Assembly: GCA_900299055.1 (NCBI GenBank)
Contig: OMII01000090.1
Location: 1-38,158, forward strand
DNA length: 38,158 bases
Reading direction: 5' to 3'
From: Pseudomonadota bacterium
GTDB taxonomy: Bacteria > Bdellovibrionota_C > UBA2361 > OMII01
Below are positions 7,382-16,312 of the stretch, piece after piece. The notes below the pieces were generated by a model. That model worked only from the letters and a program-made list of their open reading frames with translations. It was not told where the DNA came from and ran no database searches. The position numbers and the translations under genes are program-made. The stretch's first letter is position 1; the number at the start of each line of letters is the position of its first letter.

Positions 7382-9202
7382 ATGAACCCCCCAATTATAC
7401 ATCGTGAGGACGCCGTAAAGGTGCGGCAAGCATACGCCACCGCTGGCAAGCGAGTCGGGTTTACGTCGGGGGTATTTGATATCGTGCACCCAGGCCATGT
7501 GGAGTATCTGCGTGCTGCGCGCGAGCTTGTTGATGTTTTGTTTGTTGGTGTTAATTCCGATCTATCCGTCCGAGCTAATAAAGGACCGACAAGGCCCATA
7601 AACTCCGAACGTGATAGAGCGGAGGTCCTGTTGGGGCTCTCCTCGGTCGACCATGTTTTTATCTTCGACGAGCGCAACAACAACACTAATATCGAGCTTC
7701 TGCGCCCGGATGTGTATATCAAAGCAGGGGATTACTCAGAGGAGCGTCTCAGCTCTAAGAAGATAGTGGAGTCTTACGGCGGTTCGGTCGCATTGGTGCC
7801 GTTTCGTGAAGGCAGCTCAACGACTGGAGTCGTTGCAAAGATAAAAGCAGCTCTTGTGACACAAGAAGGACATGAAGTTTCCTATGACTTTCGCCCCGCG
7901 GTGTTCCTCGACCGTGATGGCACCATCAACGAGCATATCGAATATTTAAGCGAGCCCGCGAGGTTTATTCCAATTCCCGGCGCTTACGCGGCAATCAAGC
8001 GTCTTCAAGATCTTGGATATCGGATAGTGGTAGTGACTAATCAGCCCGGAATAGGTCTTGGCTACTTTCGCAGAGAAGATCTATTTGCCGTAAATCGTGA
8101 GATGATGAGACAAGGCACAGAGTACGGCTGTGCTTTTGATAAGATTTACTACTGCCCGCACTCAAAAGCAGACGCCTGTGCGTGTCGTAAACCAGGGACG
8201 TATTTTATCAAGCTGGCAGAGCGAGAATTAAATATAGACCTCGCCAATAGCGTTATCATCGGTGACATGACATCCGATGTAGAATGTGGGGTCCAGTCTG
8301 GCTTGCGTACTGTGTTGGTGAGAACTGGGCGCGGCGGTGATGATAAGATGTTCAAGGTCGCACCGACGCATATAGCCGCTGACCTTGCTGGTGCCGCTGA
8401 GTGGATAGCAGCCCAACCAAAAGTTGCCGCGCGCGAGGGTGGGGCTTCCGTTGTAAAATCGACTGCTCACGATGCACACTTTCTTGCGGCAGCGACCTCT
8501 CTCGCTGACAACCTGGGCCGGGAGTACGCGACGATATTTGGCTCTGTCCTGGGGGGTGCCACTCTGATTGAACAACGTACCAGCACAGATGGCTCACCGT
8601 CGATAGTGGCGGATTCGTTGGATCTGATACGCAAAGCGTCACATCGTGGATTAGCCCTATCGAAGAAGCTTGAGGCGCTGGCGAGAGCGGAGGAGCGGCC
8701 CAGCGCGACGAGATCGCTGGAGTCTTGTGTGAAGGCCGTCATAGAGCTTGTATCAAGTCATCACGGCGATGAGTGTCAGATAGAACTGATATGTCCAGAG
8801 GATGTAGAGGTTGAGGTAGCTGATTTTACCGTCGTGCAGATGTTGCTTGAGCTGTGCGAGAACGCCTTGGAAGCTATGAGAGCCCTACCGGAGCGCTTTA
8901 TCGTGTTTCACGTCGAGAGGCTAGAACTTGACAGCGAAGCGTCTGCTCTTGAATTGAAGCCGGGGTCTTATGCCCGCGTCAGTATTGTCGACCACGGCGA
9001 TGGGCTTGAAGAGCCTCGGGAGCGGGACGGCCTTGTATCCCTCTCGGCGGCCCGCGTAAAAGAGTATGGGCGAGGCCTGGGTCTGAGTATGTTGATGGCC
9101 AAGTCTGTCATGAAGCAACATGGCGGAACCGTGGCTGTGGCGTCTCGCCTGCAGGCGGGGACTAATATATCTCTCTACTTCCCAGTGTCTCATAAATCCT
9201 AG
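7382..9202 (+). CDS. rfaE2-gmhB: fusion: heptose-1-P adenylyltransferase + heptose bisphosphate phosphatase + histidine-kinase-like ATPase module
   Basis: The 606-residue protein has three parts. (1) Residues 1-158 form a RfaE2/HldE-C type nucleotidyltransferase: GVFDIVHPGH with HxGH (36-39), then NSERDRAEVL and IKAGDY. It transfers AMP to heptose-1-phosphate. (2) Residues 172-345 form a GmhB HAD phosphatase: FLDRDGT with D177/D179, VVVTNQPGIG, the zinc set C258/H260/C266/C268 and GDMTSD (D295). It dephosphorylates heptose 1,7-bisphosphate, the step just before adenylylation. (3) Residues about 360-604 form a histidine-kinase core: a two-helix region, N-box ELCENALEAM (N494), G1 DHGDG (537-541), G2 GRGLGL (563-568) and GGTVAVAS near the end. 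Where an AHDFNN H-box would align, D376 replaces His, although an AHD at 362-364 lies nearby. Parts 1-2 give two consecutive ADP-heptose (LPS core) steps. The role of part 3 is unknown. SD is weak. Confidence 0.88.
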   Translation: MNPPIIHREDAVKVRQAYATAGKRVGFTSGVFDIVHPGHVEYLRAARELVDVLFVGVNSDLSVRANKGPTRPINSERDRAEVLLGLSSVDHVFIFDERNNNTNIELLRPDVYIKAGDYSEERLSSKKIVESYGGSVALVPFREGSSTTGVVAKIKAALVTQEGHEVSYDFRPAVFLDRDGTINEHIEYLSEPARFIPIPGAYAAIKRLQDLGYRIVVVTNQPGIGLGYFRREDLFAVNREMMRQGTEYGCAFDKIYYCPHSKADACACRKPGTYFIKLAERELNIDLANSVIIGDMTSDVECGVQSGLRTVLVRTGRGGDDKMFKVAPTHIAADLAGAAEWIAAQPKVAAREGGASVVKSTAHDAHFLAAATSLADNLGREYATIFGSVLGGATLIEQRTSTDGSPSIVADSLDLIRKASHRGLALSKKLEALARAEERPSATRSLESCVKAVIELVSSHHGDECQIELICPEDVEVEVADFTVVQMLLELCENALEAMRALPERFIVFHVERLELDSEASALELKPGSYARVSIVDHGDGLEEPRERDGLVSLSAARVKEYGRGLGLSMLMAKSVMKQHGGTVAVASRLQAGTNISLYFPVSHKS

Positions 9203-9332
9203 TGGTCGAATTCGGGGGTAATCCCAGGGTGGGGTGGAGGTTATCCGGCAGTGGCTTTGACCCCAGAGCTGCTTTGGTCTCCGCCCTGCGACTTGCGTGC
9301 TTAGCTTCGTAGGTTTTAGCCGCCCAGTGCGC

Positions 9333-9338
9333 TACAAT
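9333..9338 (+). promoter_or_regulatory. possible -10 element of the deaminase gene
   Basis: TACAAT lies 33 nt before the deaminase ATG. No good -35 lies at 16-18 nt upstream, so this is a weak promoter guess. Confidence 0.3.
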
Positions 9339-9370
9339 AGGTGCTAGTCGCCGATTGAGAGGATTGTTGT

Positions 9371-9955
9371 ATGACCGCGTTTCCTGATGTTTCGATTGCG
9401 TTACCGGAGTGGGTTCAGCGTGAGGTGCGGCCAGGTGAGCGCTACGAAACGCTTGAGGATCGGATGAGGTTTGTAATCTCACTCGCCGCCCGAAATGTCG
9501 ACCGGGCAACCGGCGGGCCGTTTGGGGCAGCGGTATTTGAGCGAGATAGCGGCCTTTTAATCGCTCCCGGCGTTAACCGTGTTGAGCTATCGCTCTGTTC
9601 GCTCGCTCACGCGGAATCTGTGGCGCTCATGGTGAGCCAGCAGGCACTTAAAACATATGATCTTGGGGCAGAGCACTTGCCCGCGCTGGAGCTGGTGACA
9701 AGCTCGCAGCCATGTATCCAGTGCTATGGCAATGTGTGGTGGTCAGGGATTAGTCGCTTAGTTACGGGCACTTCTATCGCGCAGACCTCAGCGATAGCGG
9801 GTTTTGATGAGGGGCCTGTGCCGTCGAACTGGGCAGAGCTTCTGCGTGCTAAAAAGCCGTCGGAGCGCGCGATCGAGGTCGTCCAGGGCGTCTTAGCCGA
9901 CGAGGCGTGCAAAGTTTTGGAGCGCTACGCACAGAGCGGTGGGGCGCGATATTAA
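9371..9955 (+). CDS. CMP/dCMP-type (guanine deaminase/TadA-like) zinc deaminase
   Basis: The product is a 194-residue cytidine-deaminase-fold protein. The zinc ligands and proton-shuttling Glu are present: HAE at 80-82 and PCIQC at 114-118. GGPFGAAVF (48-56) is typical of the GuaD/TadA branch. It would hydrolytically deaminate a base, nucleoside or tRNA base. The length, beyond TadA, and the N-terminal helix RYETLEDRMRFVISLAARNV favour the nucleoside/guanine deaminase branch. The C-terminal SNWAELLRAKKPSERAIEVV part is also seen in guanine-deaminase-like proteins. Exact substrate unknown. A GAGAGG ribosome site lies 8 nt before the ATG. It follows the heptose fusion by 168 nt and converges with the PBP gene. 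Confidence 0.85.
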   Translation: MTAFPDVSIALPEWVQREVRPGERYETLEDRMRFVISLAARNVDRATGGPFGAAVFERDSGLLIAPGVNRVELSLCSLAHAESVALMVSQQALKTYDLGAEHLPALELVTSSQPCIQCYGNVWWSGISRLVTGTSIAQTSAIAGFDEGPVPSNWAELLRAKKPSERAIEVVQGVLADEACKVLERYAQSGGARY

Positions 9956-10013
9956 CTCTCGACTGGTACGCCACTCGACGCACTCACAACCTACTTTGAG
10001 GAAGGTGTTAATC

Positions 10014-11585
10014 TTACGAACGCTTAGAGCTTTTTTTCGATCGCTTTGTCTGGGAGCTCTTGGAGCTTTTCAAGGCCGCAGCGTGGTAGTGAGTTGATTT
10101 TATCGAGCGGTAATGCTTTTTGCGGCGAGCGGTTGGCGCCACCTCGGGCATCGGTGGAGGGTCCACTCGGAAGAACTTTTGAAATACTAATCGACCCAAG
10201 TGTGAGGCCTTTGCCCCGTGCCTCGCGTCGACGGTGATGACCGCTACTGCGAGCTCTGGATTGTTTATCGGAGCAGCTGCTATGAACCAGTTGTTAAGCC
10301 CAACGGGGTCAGTCCCACTCAGGGTTCCGGTCTTTGCCGCTACGTCGATATTTCCGAGCGTTGGACGAGAGCCTCGCATGAATTCGCGGCGAGAAGTGCC
10401 GATAGTGGTCGTGTTACGCATCATTTCGAGGAGTGATTGGGCGGTTCCCGGCTCTACGATTCTCTGGATGATCTCGGTACGTGGTTGCTCCAGGGTTCTG
10501 CCGTCGCTGTCGGCGATCCTTTCTATTAGTTGTGGGCGAGGAAGGAGTCCGTCATTAGCGATTCCTGATACCAGGGCTGCCGCGTGGACAGGGCTAATTT
10601 TCACCTGACCGAATCCGGCGGAAGTGCGACTCAATTCAAACGGATCTTCGTGTGGGATTGATGCTGAGCTTGGTGGGAGCGGCGCGGGGAAGTCGAGTGA
10701 TTGGTTGAACCCGAACTTATTCGCATAACGATTGAGTACCGAGCCGTTTAGGTACTTCAATCCGATATGTCCGAAGACTGGATTGCATGATCGTCCCATC
10801 GCCTCACCCACGGACATCATGCGTCGGTCAGAGCGAGGATTGGGGAGGTAGTTCCATTCGTTGAGAGTGTAGGTGCCTCCACGAAAGGCTATGAGGGAGT
10901 TTGGATCGATGCCAGCATGTTCAACTGCGGCCGCGGCGGTTACAACCTTAAAGAGGGATGCAGCTGGGAATCCTGCGTGGTACTCAATATCCGCTATGGT
11001 CGGTGACTTTCCTGCGATGGCAAGAATCGCCCCAGTGCGCGGATTCATCGCCACAACAGCGACATGATTCGCTGCGGCGTTTCTGACCACGCCAGATACA
11101 TACTCTTGGAGTTCAGGATCGAGGGTGTAGAATACGTAGTTGTTGTTGGGAGTAACGCTCGCAAAGCGATCGCCGATTCGCGCGTTGAACGATGGTCGTT
11201 TTGAGAGGCGTAGGGCGCCCGAGGAAGAGCTTGATACGCTCACCACATCGAGCTGCGGCACAGGGTATATGCGACCGCTTGAGCGAGCGGCGCTCTCCAT
11301 AGCGAGTTGATCTCGTGACTGCTCGATAGCTCCTCTCATGAGTGCTTGCTCGCGGGCGATCTCTTCGGGGGCCGCAGCAAGAGACTCTGCGCCACGGGAG
11401 TCTGCCGCTAGAGCGATGCTGCGAGGAGAGTGCGGCATAGCTCCAATGATGCCAAGAGCTGTGAGCCCGGCGGCGACTGCGAGTCTCGGTGCGTACGCGA
11501 TTTTTTTCTTATTTTTTTGTTGTCGGGTAGGGGTGCTTGGGAGAAGAGAGGAGTTGTTGTCTGGTAAGAGATGCCCCAGTTTCAT
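10014..11585 (-). CDS. penicillin-binding transpeptidase with basic C-terminal tail
   Basis: The product has 523 residues from ATG 11585; TTG 11678 is in frame and would add 31 residues. A transmembrane anchor lies at about 35-50 after a Lys-rich stretch. A periplasmic linker follows, then a PF00905 transpeptidase domain with SLFK (S210-K213), SCN in GRSCNPVFG, and KTGT in VAAKTGTLSG. No glycosyltransferase domain and no full PBP-dimer domain are apparent, so it is a stand-alone D,D-transpeptidase that cross-links peptidoglycan. The last roughly 35 residues are very rich in Lys, Ser and His, unusual for a PBP and possibly a wall-binding tail. It is divergent from a bactofilin gene, which suggests a shared shape or local wall synthesis role. 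It differs from the mrdA product in the mre operon. Confidence 0.88.
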   Translation of the reverse strand: MKLGHLLPDNNSSLLPSTPTRQQKNKKKIAYAPRLAVAAGLTALGIIGAMPHSPRSIALAADSRGAESLAAAPEEIAREQALMRGAIEQSRDQLAMESAARSSGRIYPVPQLDVVSVSSSSSGALRLSKRPSFNARIGDRFASVTPNNNYVFYTLDPELQEYVSGVVRNAAANHVAVVAMNPRTGAILAIAGKSPTIADIEYHAGFPAASLFKVVTAAAAVEHAGIDPNSLIAFRGGTYTLNEWNYLPNPRSDRRMMSVGEAMGRSCNPVFGHIGLKYLNGSVLNRYANKFGFNQSLDFPAPLPPSSASIPHEDPFELSRTSAGFGQVKISPVHAAALVSGIANDGLLPRPQLIERIADSDGRTLEQPRTEIIQRIVEPGTAQSLLEMMRNTTTIGTSRREFMRGSRPTLGNIDVAAKTGTLSGTDPVGLNNWFIAAAPINNPELAVAVITVDARHGAKASHLGRLVFQKFFRVDPPPMPEVAPTARRKKHYRSIKSTHYHAAALKSSKSSQTKRSKKSSKRS

Positions 11586-11844
11586 TACCGTGAAGTCCCG
11601 CAATACGTAAGACAGCGCATTTGCTGTCGCTTTCGATCCGTTCTCTGCTTGTAGGTGGTGAAGCGATCCTCGCCGCAACAGCTCGCTGAGGTGCGCCTTA
11701 CCTAACTATGATGCCAGAGAAGCCCATTCAGAGCGCACATTGCCTTAAGCAGTGCCAAAGGATGGGTGCGCGAAGCCCAGACCTCCAATGTGACTGATTT
11801 CGGGGGCTTGAACAACCCTTAAAATTACGTTTGCCCTTGAAGGA

Positions 11845-12363
11845 ATGATGCGTCTAGGGTACACCCAAGAGCGTATGTTCTGGCGCAACAAGACCGCTAT
11901 CCAACACCAAGCAGCAGAGTCGCTTTTGAGCGATGGTAAAGGCCAGATTAAGGAGAATTTCGTACGTCAACCAGCTAACGTTGACGCCCAACGGGGTGAT
12001 ATTGACGAGCGCGCTCTGGTGGCAGAGCTCGGGGCCAGTGAGCGCTGCTATGTGGTGCCGCGCTCACACCGCATCTCGGGCGCTATTGTCACATCCAGGG
12101 CGGTCGTTGTGGAAGGGCAGCTTACTAACGGCTCTTTGGACGCTCCTGCTGTGCTGGTGGCGCAGGGCGGTCGTTTGGCTGTGCCGACCCAGGCGTCAAA
12201 AGTGTTCGTACAAGGCGAGGTGAATGCCAACCTTTCGGCCTCGGTGCAGATGATTGTAGGGCCTCGGGGTGCTGTAAAGGGCACGCTTAATGCCCCGTCG
12301 ATACAGGTTGAGCCGGGCGCACAGATGGCAGAGGCGACTCTGTGTGTAGGGCCGAAGCGCTAA
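11845..12363 (+). CDS. bactofilin-like polymer-forming cytoskeletal protein
   Basis: The product has 172 residues. The C-terminal two thirds show the bactofilin (DUF583) beta-helix pattern: short strands with repeating V-x-G turns such as HRISGAIVTSRAVVVEGQL, SKVFVQGEVNANL, GPRGAVKGTLNA and IQVEPGAQM. Bactofilins polymerise without nucleotide and organise local cell-wall synthesis. About 70 N-terminal residues precede the core, longer than usual. AAGGA sits too close to ATG 11845; ATG 11848 and ATG 11875 (MFWRNK, a typical bactofilin-like opening) are alternatives. It is divergent from a transpeptidase gene, an arrangement that fits a bactofilin guiding a wall enzyme. Substrate partners are not visible. 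Confidence 0.8.
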   Translation: MMRLGYTQERMFWRNKTAIQHQAAESLLSDGKGQIKENFVRQPANVDAQRGDIDERALVAELGASERCYVVPRSHRISGAIVTSRAVVVEGQLTNGSLDAPAVLVAQGGRLAVPTQASKVFVQGEVNANLSASVQMIVGPRGAVKGTLNAPSIQVEPGAQMAEATLCVGPKR

Positions 12364-12372
12364 GAAAGTGTA

Positions 12373-12540
12373 GTGTTGTCCCGCCCCTCGGGGTATTACG
12401 TCGAGATTCCATCCTGGTTTAATGTGCGCTCAGGGAGATACACGCCGCGGTTGCCGCTGGTGTTTCCCGGCGATATGCAGCGAGATCCCTCTGTAGTCAA
12501 TGAGTTCACTGTGACTACTGAAGCACATAAACTGAGTTGA
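12373..12540 (+). CDS. possible 55-residue protein after bactofilin
   Basis: A GTG-initiated frame (TTG 12376 also possible) stays open for 55 codons. It reads like a protein, with a segment GYYVEIPSWFNVRSGRY, then RLPLVFPGDM and a hydrophilic end. It lies in the same frame as the bactofilin and is separated from it by the single TAA at 12361-12363. No good SD is visible, so translation by coupling or readthrough would be needed. It ends just before the rplS terminator. I do not recognise the sequence and it could be chance. Confidence 0.35.
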   Translation: MLSRPSGYYVEIPSWFNVRSGRYTPRLPLVFPGDMQRDPSVVNEFTVTTEAHKLS

Positions 12541-12571
12541 ATAAAAAAGGGCTGGTCTTTCGACCAACCCT
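12541..12571 (-). terminator. rho-independent terminator of rplS
   Basis: On the minus strand, a 10-bp stem with one mismatch (12562-12571 with 12548-12557) and a 4-nt loop is followed by a run of six T. It lies about 50 nt after the rplS stop. Confidence 0.85.
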
Positions 12572-12622
12572 CTGTCGCGTACTCTTCTGGTTATTAAGAA
12601 GAGGCGCAGATGTGATGAACAA

Positions 12623-13108
12623 CTAGGCCGCCTGTGTTGGGCTCTCTTCCTTCGAGTTCGTATACATCGTCTTCATGCGGGTAGCCTTACCTCGAAGCGG
12701 TCGTAGGTAAAAGAGTCGCGAGCGACGGACCTTAGCTCGAGTGATAACTTCTACCTTCTCGATGCGTGGGCTGTGGAGTGGGAATGTTCGCTCAACGCCG
12801 ATGTTGTACGACACCTTTCGCACCGTGAACGTTGCATCAGCGTGGTTGCCCTTGCTGCGCTTGAGGACAACGCCCTCAAATACTTGGATACGCTCCTTGG
12901 TTCCCTCGATGATCTTTGCGTGTACGCGAACGGTATCGCCGATGTTAAGTTCTGGGAGATCTGAGCGAATGCTCGCTCCTGTTACAGCTGCCAGCGCCTG
13001 GCCGAGGGTAGTTGGCTCGCGCTTTGTCGCTTTCGGAGCAGTTACGGCCTGCTCGGTCTGCGTCTCTGCGGCTGTCTCTGTCGTATTCGTCTCGTCTGAG
13101 CTTGTCAT
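12623..13108 (-). CDS. rplS: 50S ribosomal protein L19 with N-terminal extension
   Basis: Ribosomal protein L19 lies at the 30S-50S interface. Family motifs are clear: [57 protein letters not shown] and [10 protein letters not shown] with GKATR. It has 161 residues, compared with about 115 in E. coli. The extra length is a roughly 35-residue N-terminal stretch rich in Thr, Glu and Ala, plus a short C-terminal tail. The usual neighbours rpsP, rimM and trmD are absent; rplS stands alone with its own terminator. The ATG at 13108 starts the extension directly. An internal start is possible, but the extension lacks an obvious internal SD. Confidence 0.96.
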   Translation of the reverse strand: MTSSDETNTTETAAETQTEQAVTAPKATKREPTTLGQALAAVTGASIRSDLPELNIGDTVRVHAKIIEGTKERIQVFEGVVLKRSKGNHADATFTVRKVSYNIGVERTFPLHSPRIEKVEVITRAKVRRSRLFYLRPLRGKATRMKTMYTNSKEESPTQAA

Positions 13109-13370
13109 AGTAAATCCACTGGTGCCTTTTCAAACAACGGACGGGACTTGTACCACAAGGAGCCCTGCAGTTCAATGAATTGGGGCCTAGATTGTGAGAT
13201 CTGCCAACGGTAGTGCGCGTCGTCAGTGAGGCTCGATAAGCGCTAAAAACCTGAAGTCTTTGGCTTTTGTTCGGTGCTTTGTCGGTGTACACTGCTCTGC
13301 GTGGTGGCGCGACAGGGCTACTCGAGGGGGCGCTGTTTTTGCAGCTACCTGAATTTATTGAGGTTTAATT

Positions 13371-13682
13371 GTGAATCGAGCGAGTCTAATCATTCGAAAA
13401 GCGAAGAAGCGAAAGAGTTTCAGGCCGGCGTGGACCAAGGAGCAGGACCTCAAGTACAAGGAGTTGGTTGCCCAGCTCGAGCAGCTCGGATTCACGGTGC
13501 GCCGTGAGGAGTTGAAGCGCGGACATTGCTGGAAGGTTGTTAGTGGTTCGTGTCGCTCGCTGTCTCAGCGTTTTATCTTTGTTGATAGTAGGCTTGCGCC
13601 TCAAGATCAGATCTCGTTTCTAGAATTGAAGCTCCTCGACGCTAAAACTGAGGGAGAGTCTCAGGTTTCTGAGGCCGCGTAG
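13371..13682 (+). CDS. small conserved-looking cytoplasmic protein
   Basis: The product has 103 residues and starts at GTG 13371, with GAGG 8 nt upstream. A basic N-terminus (KAKKRKSFRP) is followed by a helical part (EQDLKYKELVAQLEQLGFTVRREELKRG) and a compact segment GHCWKVVSGSCRSLSQRFIFVDSRLAPQDQISFLELKL. This pattern resembles a family of roughly 90-residue bacterial proteins of unknown function with an 'xGxCRxxgxxxixiDkrLxxxeKixxL' core. That likeness is from memory and untested. Two Cys nine residues apart (around 60-67) might bind a metal. It lies about 200 nt upstream of mreB, probably in a separate unit. No function can be given. Confidence 0.7.
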   Translation: MNRASLIIRKAKKRKSFRPAWTKEQDLKYKELVAQLEQLGFTVRREELKRGHCWKVVSGSCRSLSQRFIFVDSRLAPQDQISFLELKLLDAKTEGESQVSEAA

Positions 13683-13805
13683 CGGTTTCTCGCGGCGGAG
13701 CGCGTCGGGGCAGGCCAGGACTGGGAGTTTTTCAGCGGCCGTTGGGCGATTGAAAATCTCTTCATAGGCGAGCACCTTTCTATCTATTTTCAACTAAATT
13801 GTTGC

Positions 13806-13811
13806 TATGCT
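13806..13811 (+). promoter_or_regulatory. possible extended -10 of the mre operon
   Basis: TTGCTATGCT gives a TGn-TATGCT extended -10, 68 nt before the mreB ATG, within an AT-rich stretch (13775-13800). The -35 region is poor. This is a guess from sequence only. Confidence 0.35.
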
Positions 13812-13830
13812 CCCAAGGCTGCTACGGTAG

Positions 13831-14916
<1,086 letters not shown>

Positions 14917-14938
14917 TCTAGGAGCGTGTGTAGGTCTC

Positions 14939-15790
14939 ATGCGACAAGAGATTTCCGAACGGACGCATATCGCACTCGTTTCGTTTGGTCTTTTTGTGGC
15001 CTCGTTATTTCTCACGGCCTACAGTGCGCGTAATCCGGCAGTGGCACGAGTGGGGCATACTATTGTCTTGGAGGTTACGGCTCCGTTCGCTCGCACTGCA
15101 AACGCCATCGCCCAAGGAGTTCAATCGGTCTGGGGTAGATATCTCTATCTCGTCTCGACAGCTCAGCAGAATGAGAGCCTCTCTCGGCGCGTATCGGAGT
15201 TGGAGAGTCGGCTTGGGATGCTCAGTGAGTTCGAGTCGGAGAATGAAAGATTGAGGCAAGCGTTGTCGTTCGCCTCGGAACGTCAATTGCGCGGAGTCGC
15301 CGCAGCTGTGATAGGGGCAGATTCAAGTGGATGGATTCGAGGTCTCGTAATTGATCGGGGCTCTTCACATGGCGTTCGGCCGGGTATGGCCGTTATCCAT
15401 CCTCGGGGGATCGTCGGGCAAATTACGTCAGTCGCGTCGAATTCAGCACGGGTGCTTTTGGTTAATGATCACTCCAGTGGAGTAGATGTGTTAGTGCAGA
15501 GCTCTCGAGTGCGGGGTGTGGTCGAGGGAGCAGGAGAGAAGGTGTGTGAACTCAAGTTCGTGACGAAGGAGAACCCGGTAAAGGTTGGTGAAGTTGTGGT
15601 TACATCGGGGATGGACCGAGTTTTTCCAAAGGGTGTAGTCGTTGGAACTGTCTCTCATGTGAGCGCGCAGACCAGCACGCTATTTCAGACCATAGAGGTT
15701 CGCCCTGCGGTCAATTTCGCGCGTATCGAAGAGGTTCTCGTGGTCGCCTCCGGGGCCGAAGAGTCGGGTATCCAATCAGGGGGTAAGTAA
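14939..15790 (+). CDS. mreC: rod-shape-determining protein MreC
   Basis: MreC links cytoplasmic MreB to periplasmic PBP2 and regulates elongation. The 283-residue protein has one N-terminal membrane helix (about 10-28, ALVSFGLFVASLFLTAY), a coiled coil (about 75-108, SLSRRVSELESRLGML) and the beta-rich periplasmic domain with conserved elements such as VIGADSSGWIRGLVIDRGS, GVRPGMAVIHPRGIVGQI and GEVVVTSGMDRVFPKGVVVG. It begins 22 nt after mreB and is followed at once by mreD, so it is part of one operon. Confidence 0.97.
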   Translation: MRQEISERTHIALVSFGLFVASLFLTAYSARNPAVARVGHTIVLEVTAPFARTANAIAQGVQSVWGRYLYLVSTAQQNESLSRRVSELESRLGMLSEFESENERLRQALSFASERQLRGVAAAVIGADSSGWIRGLVIDRGSSHGVRPGMAVIHPRGIVGQITSVASNSARVLLVNDHSSGVDVLVQSSRVRGVVEGAGEKVCELKFVTKENPVKVGEVVVTSGMDRVFPKGVVVGTVSHVSAQTSTLFQTIEVRPAVNFARIEEVLVVASGAEESGIQSGGK

Positions 15791-15793
15791 GCG

Positions 15794-16306
15794 ATGCGGT
15801 CTCTCCTCATACTTGTGATTGGATTTGCTCTTGTAATCGTGCAGAGCTTGCTGCATGGCATGGGTATGCCGGAGTGGCTGCTGCCACAGGGGCTTATCGT
15901 GTGCGTGGTGTACTTAGCTTTTTTTGAAAGCTCGATAGCGGGTGCACTGCTCGCATTCGGCTGCGGGCTACTGCTGGATCTAACGACAGCGACGGTGTTG
16001 GGGCCATGGGCTGGTGCCTATGTGCTTGCGTATGCACTTCTATCGTTCGTGTCGCCGCGTTTGTTTGTGGAATCGACGGTTGTGACCTCGGTGGTTACGG
16101 GCGTTACGAGTCTTTTCGCTGGCTCGGTCTACTTGTTTTTGGCTTTCGAGTATCAGTCGCTATCACAGGAAGATATCGTGGTGTTGTTGGGGCAGGCCAG
16201 CGCCTCCGCGATTGTTGCGCCCGCAATATCGTCCATTATCGGTAGGGTGTGTGGGCGGTCAAACTCTCGATTGATGAATCACGCTTCGCTCGTATCGGCG
16301 GTGTAA
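15794..16306 (+). CDS. mreD: rod-shape-determining membrane protein MreD
   Basis: This small, very hydrophobic 170-residue protein has about five membrane helices, between mreC and mrdA, matching MreD in size, position and topology. Recognisable pieces are QGLIVCVVYLAFF, ALLAFGCGLLLDLTTATVLGPWA and YVLAYALLSFVSPRLF. MreD is an integral membrane part of the elongasome, forming a complex with MreC. The ATG lies 3 nt after the mreC stop, consistent with translational coupling. Sequence conservation in this family is low, so operon position is a main part of the call. Confidence 0.93.
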   Translation: MRSLLILVIGFALVIVQSLLHGMGMPEWLLPQGLIVCVVYLAFFESSIAGALLAFGCGLLLDLTTATVLGPWAGAYVLAYALLSFVSPRLFVESTVVTSVVTGVTSLFAGSVYLFLAFEYQSLSQEDIVVLLGQASASAIVAPAISSIIGRVCGRSNSRLMNHASLVSAV

Positions 16307-16312
16307 TCCTAT

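Noticed and set aside
7303-7722. 139-codon minus-strand frame across the divergent promoter and the heptose gene
   Set aside because: It is a shadow of the nucleotidyltransferase frame, with no family features.
12373-12540. Frameshifted continuation of the bactofilin
   Set aside because: The frame is the same and separated by a stop, so a frameshift is not needed. I report it instead as a possible separate small ORF.
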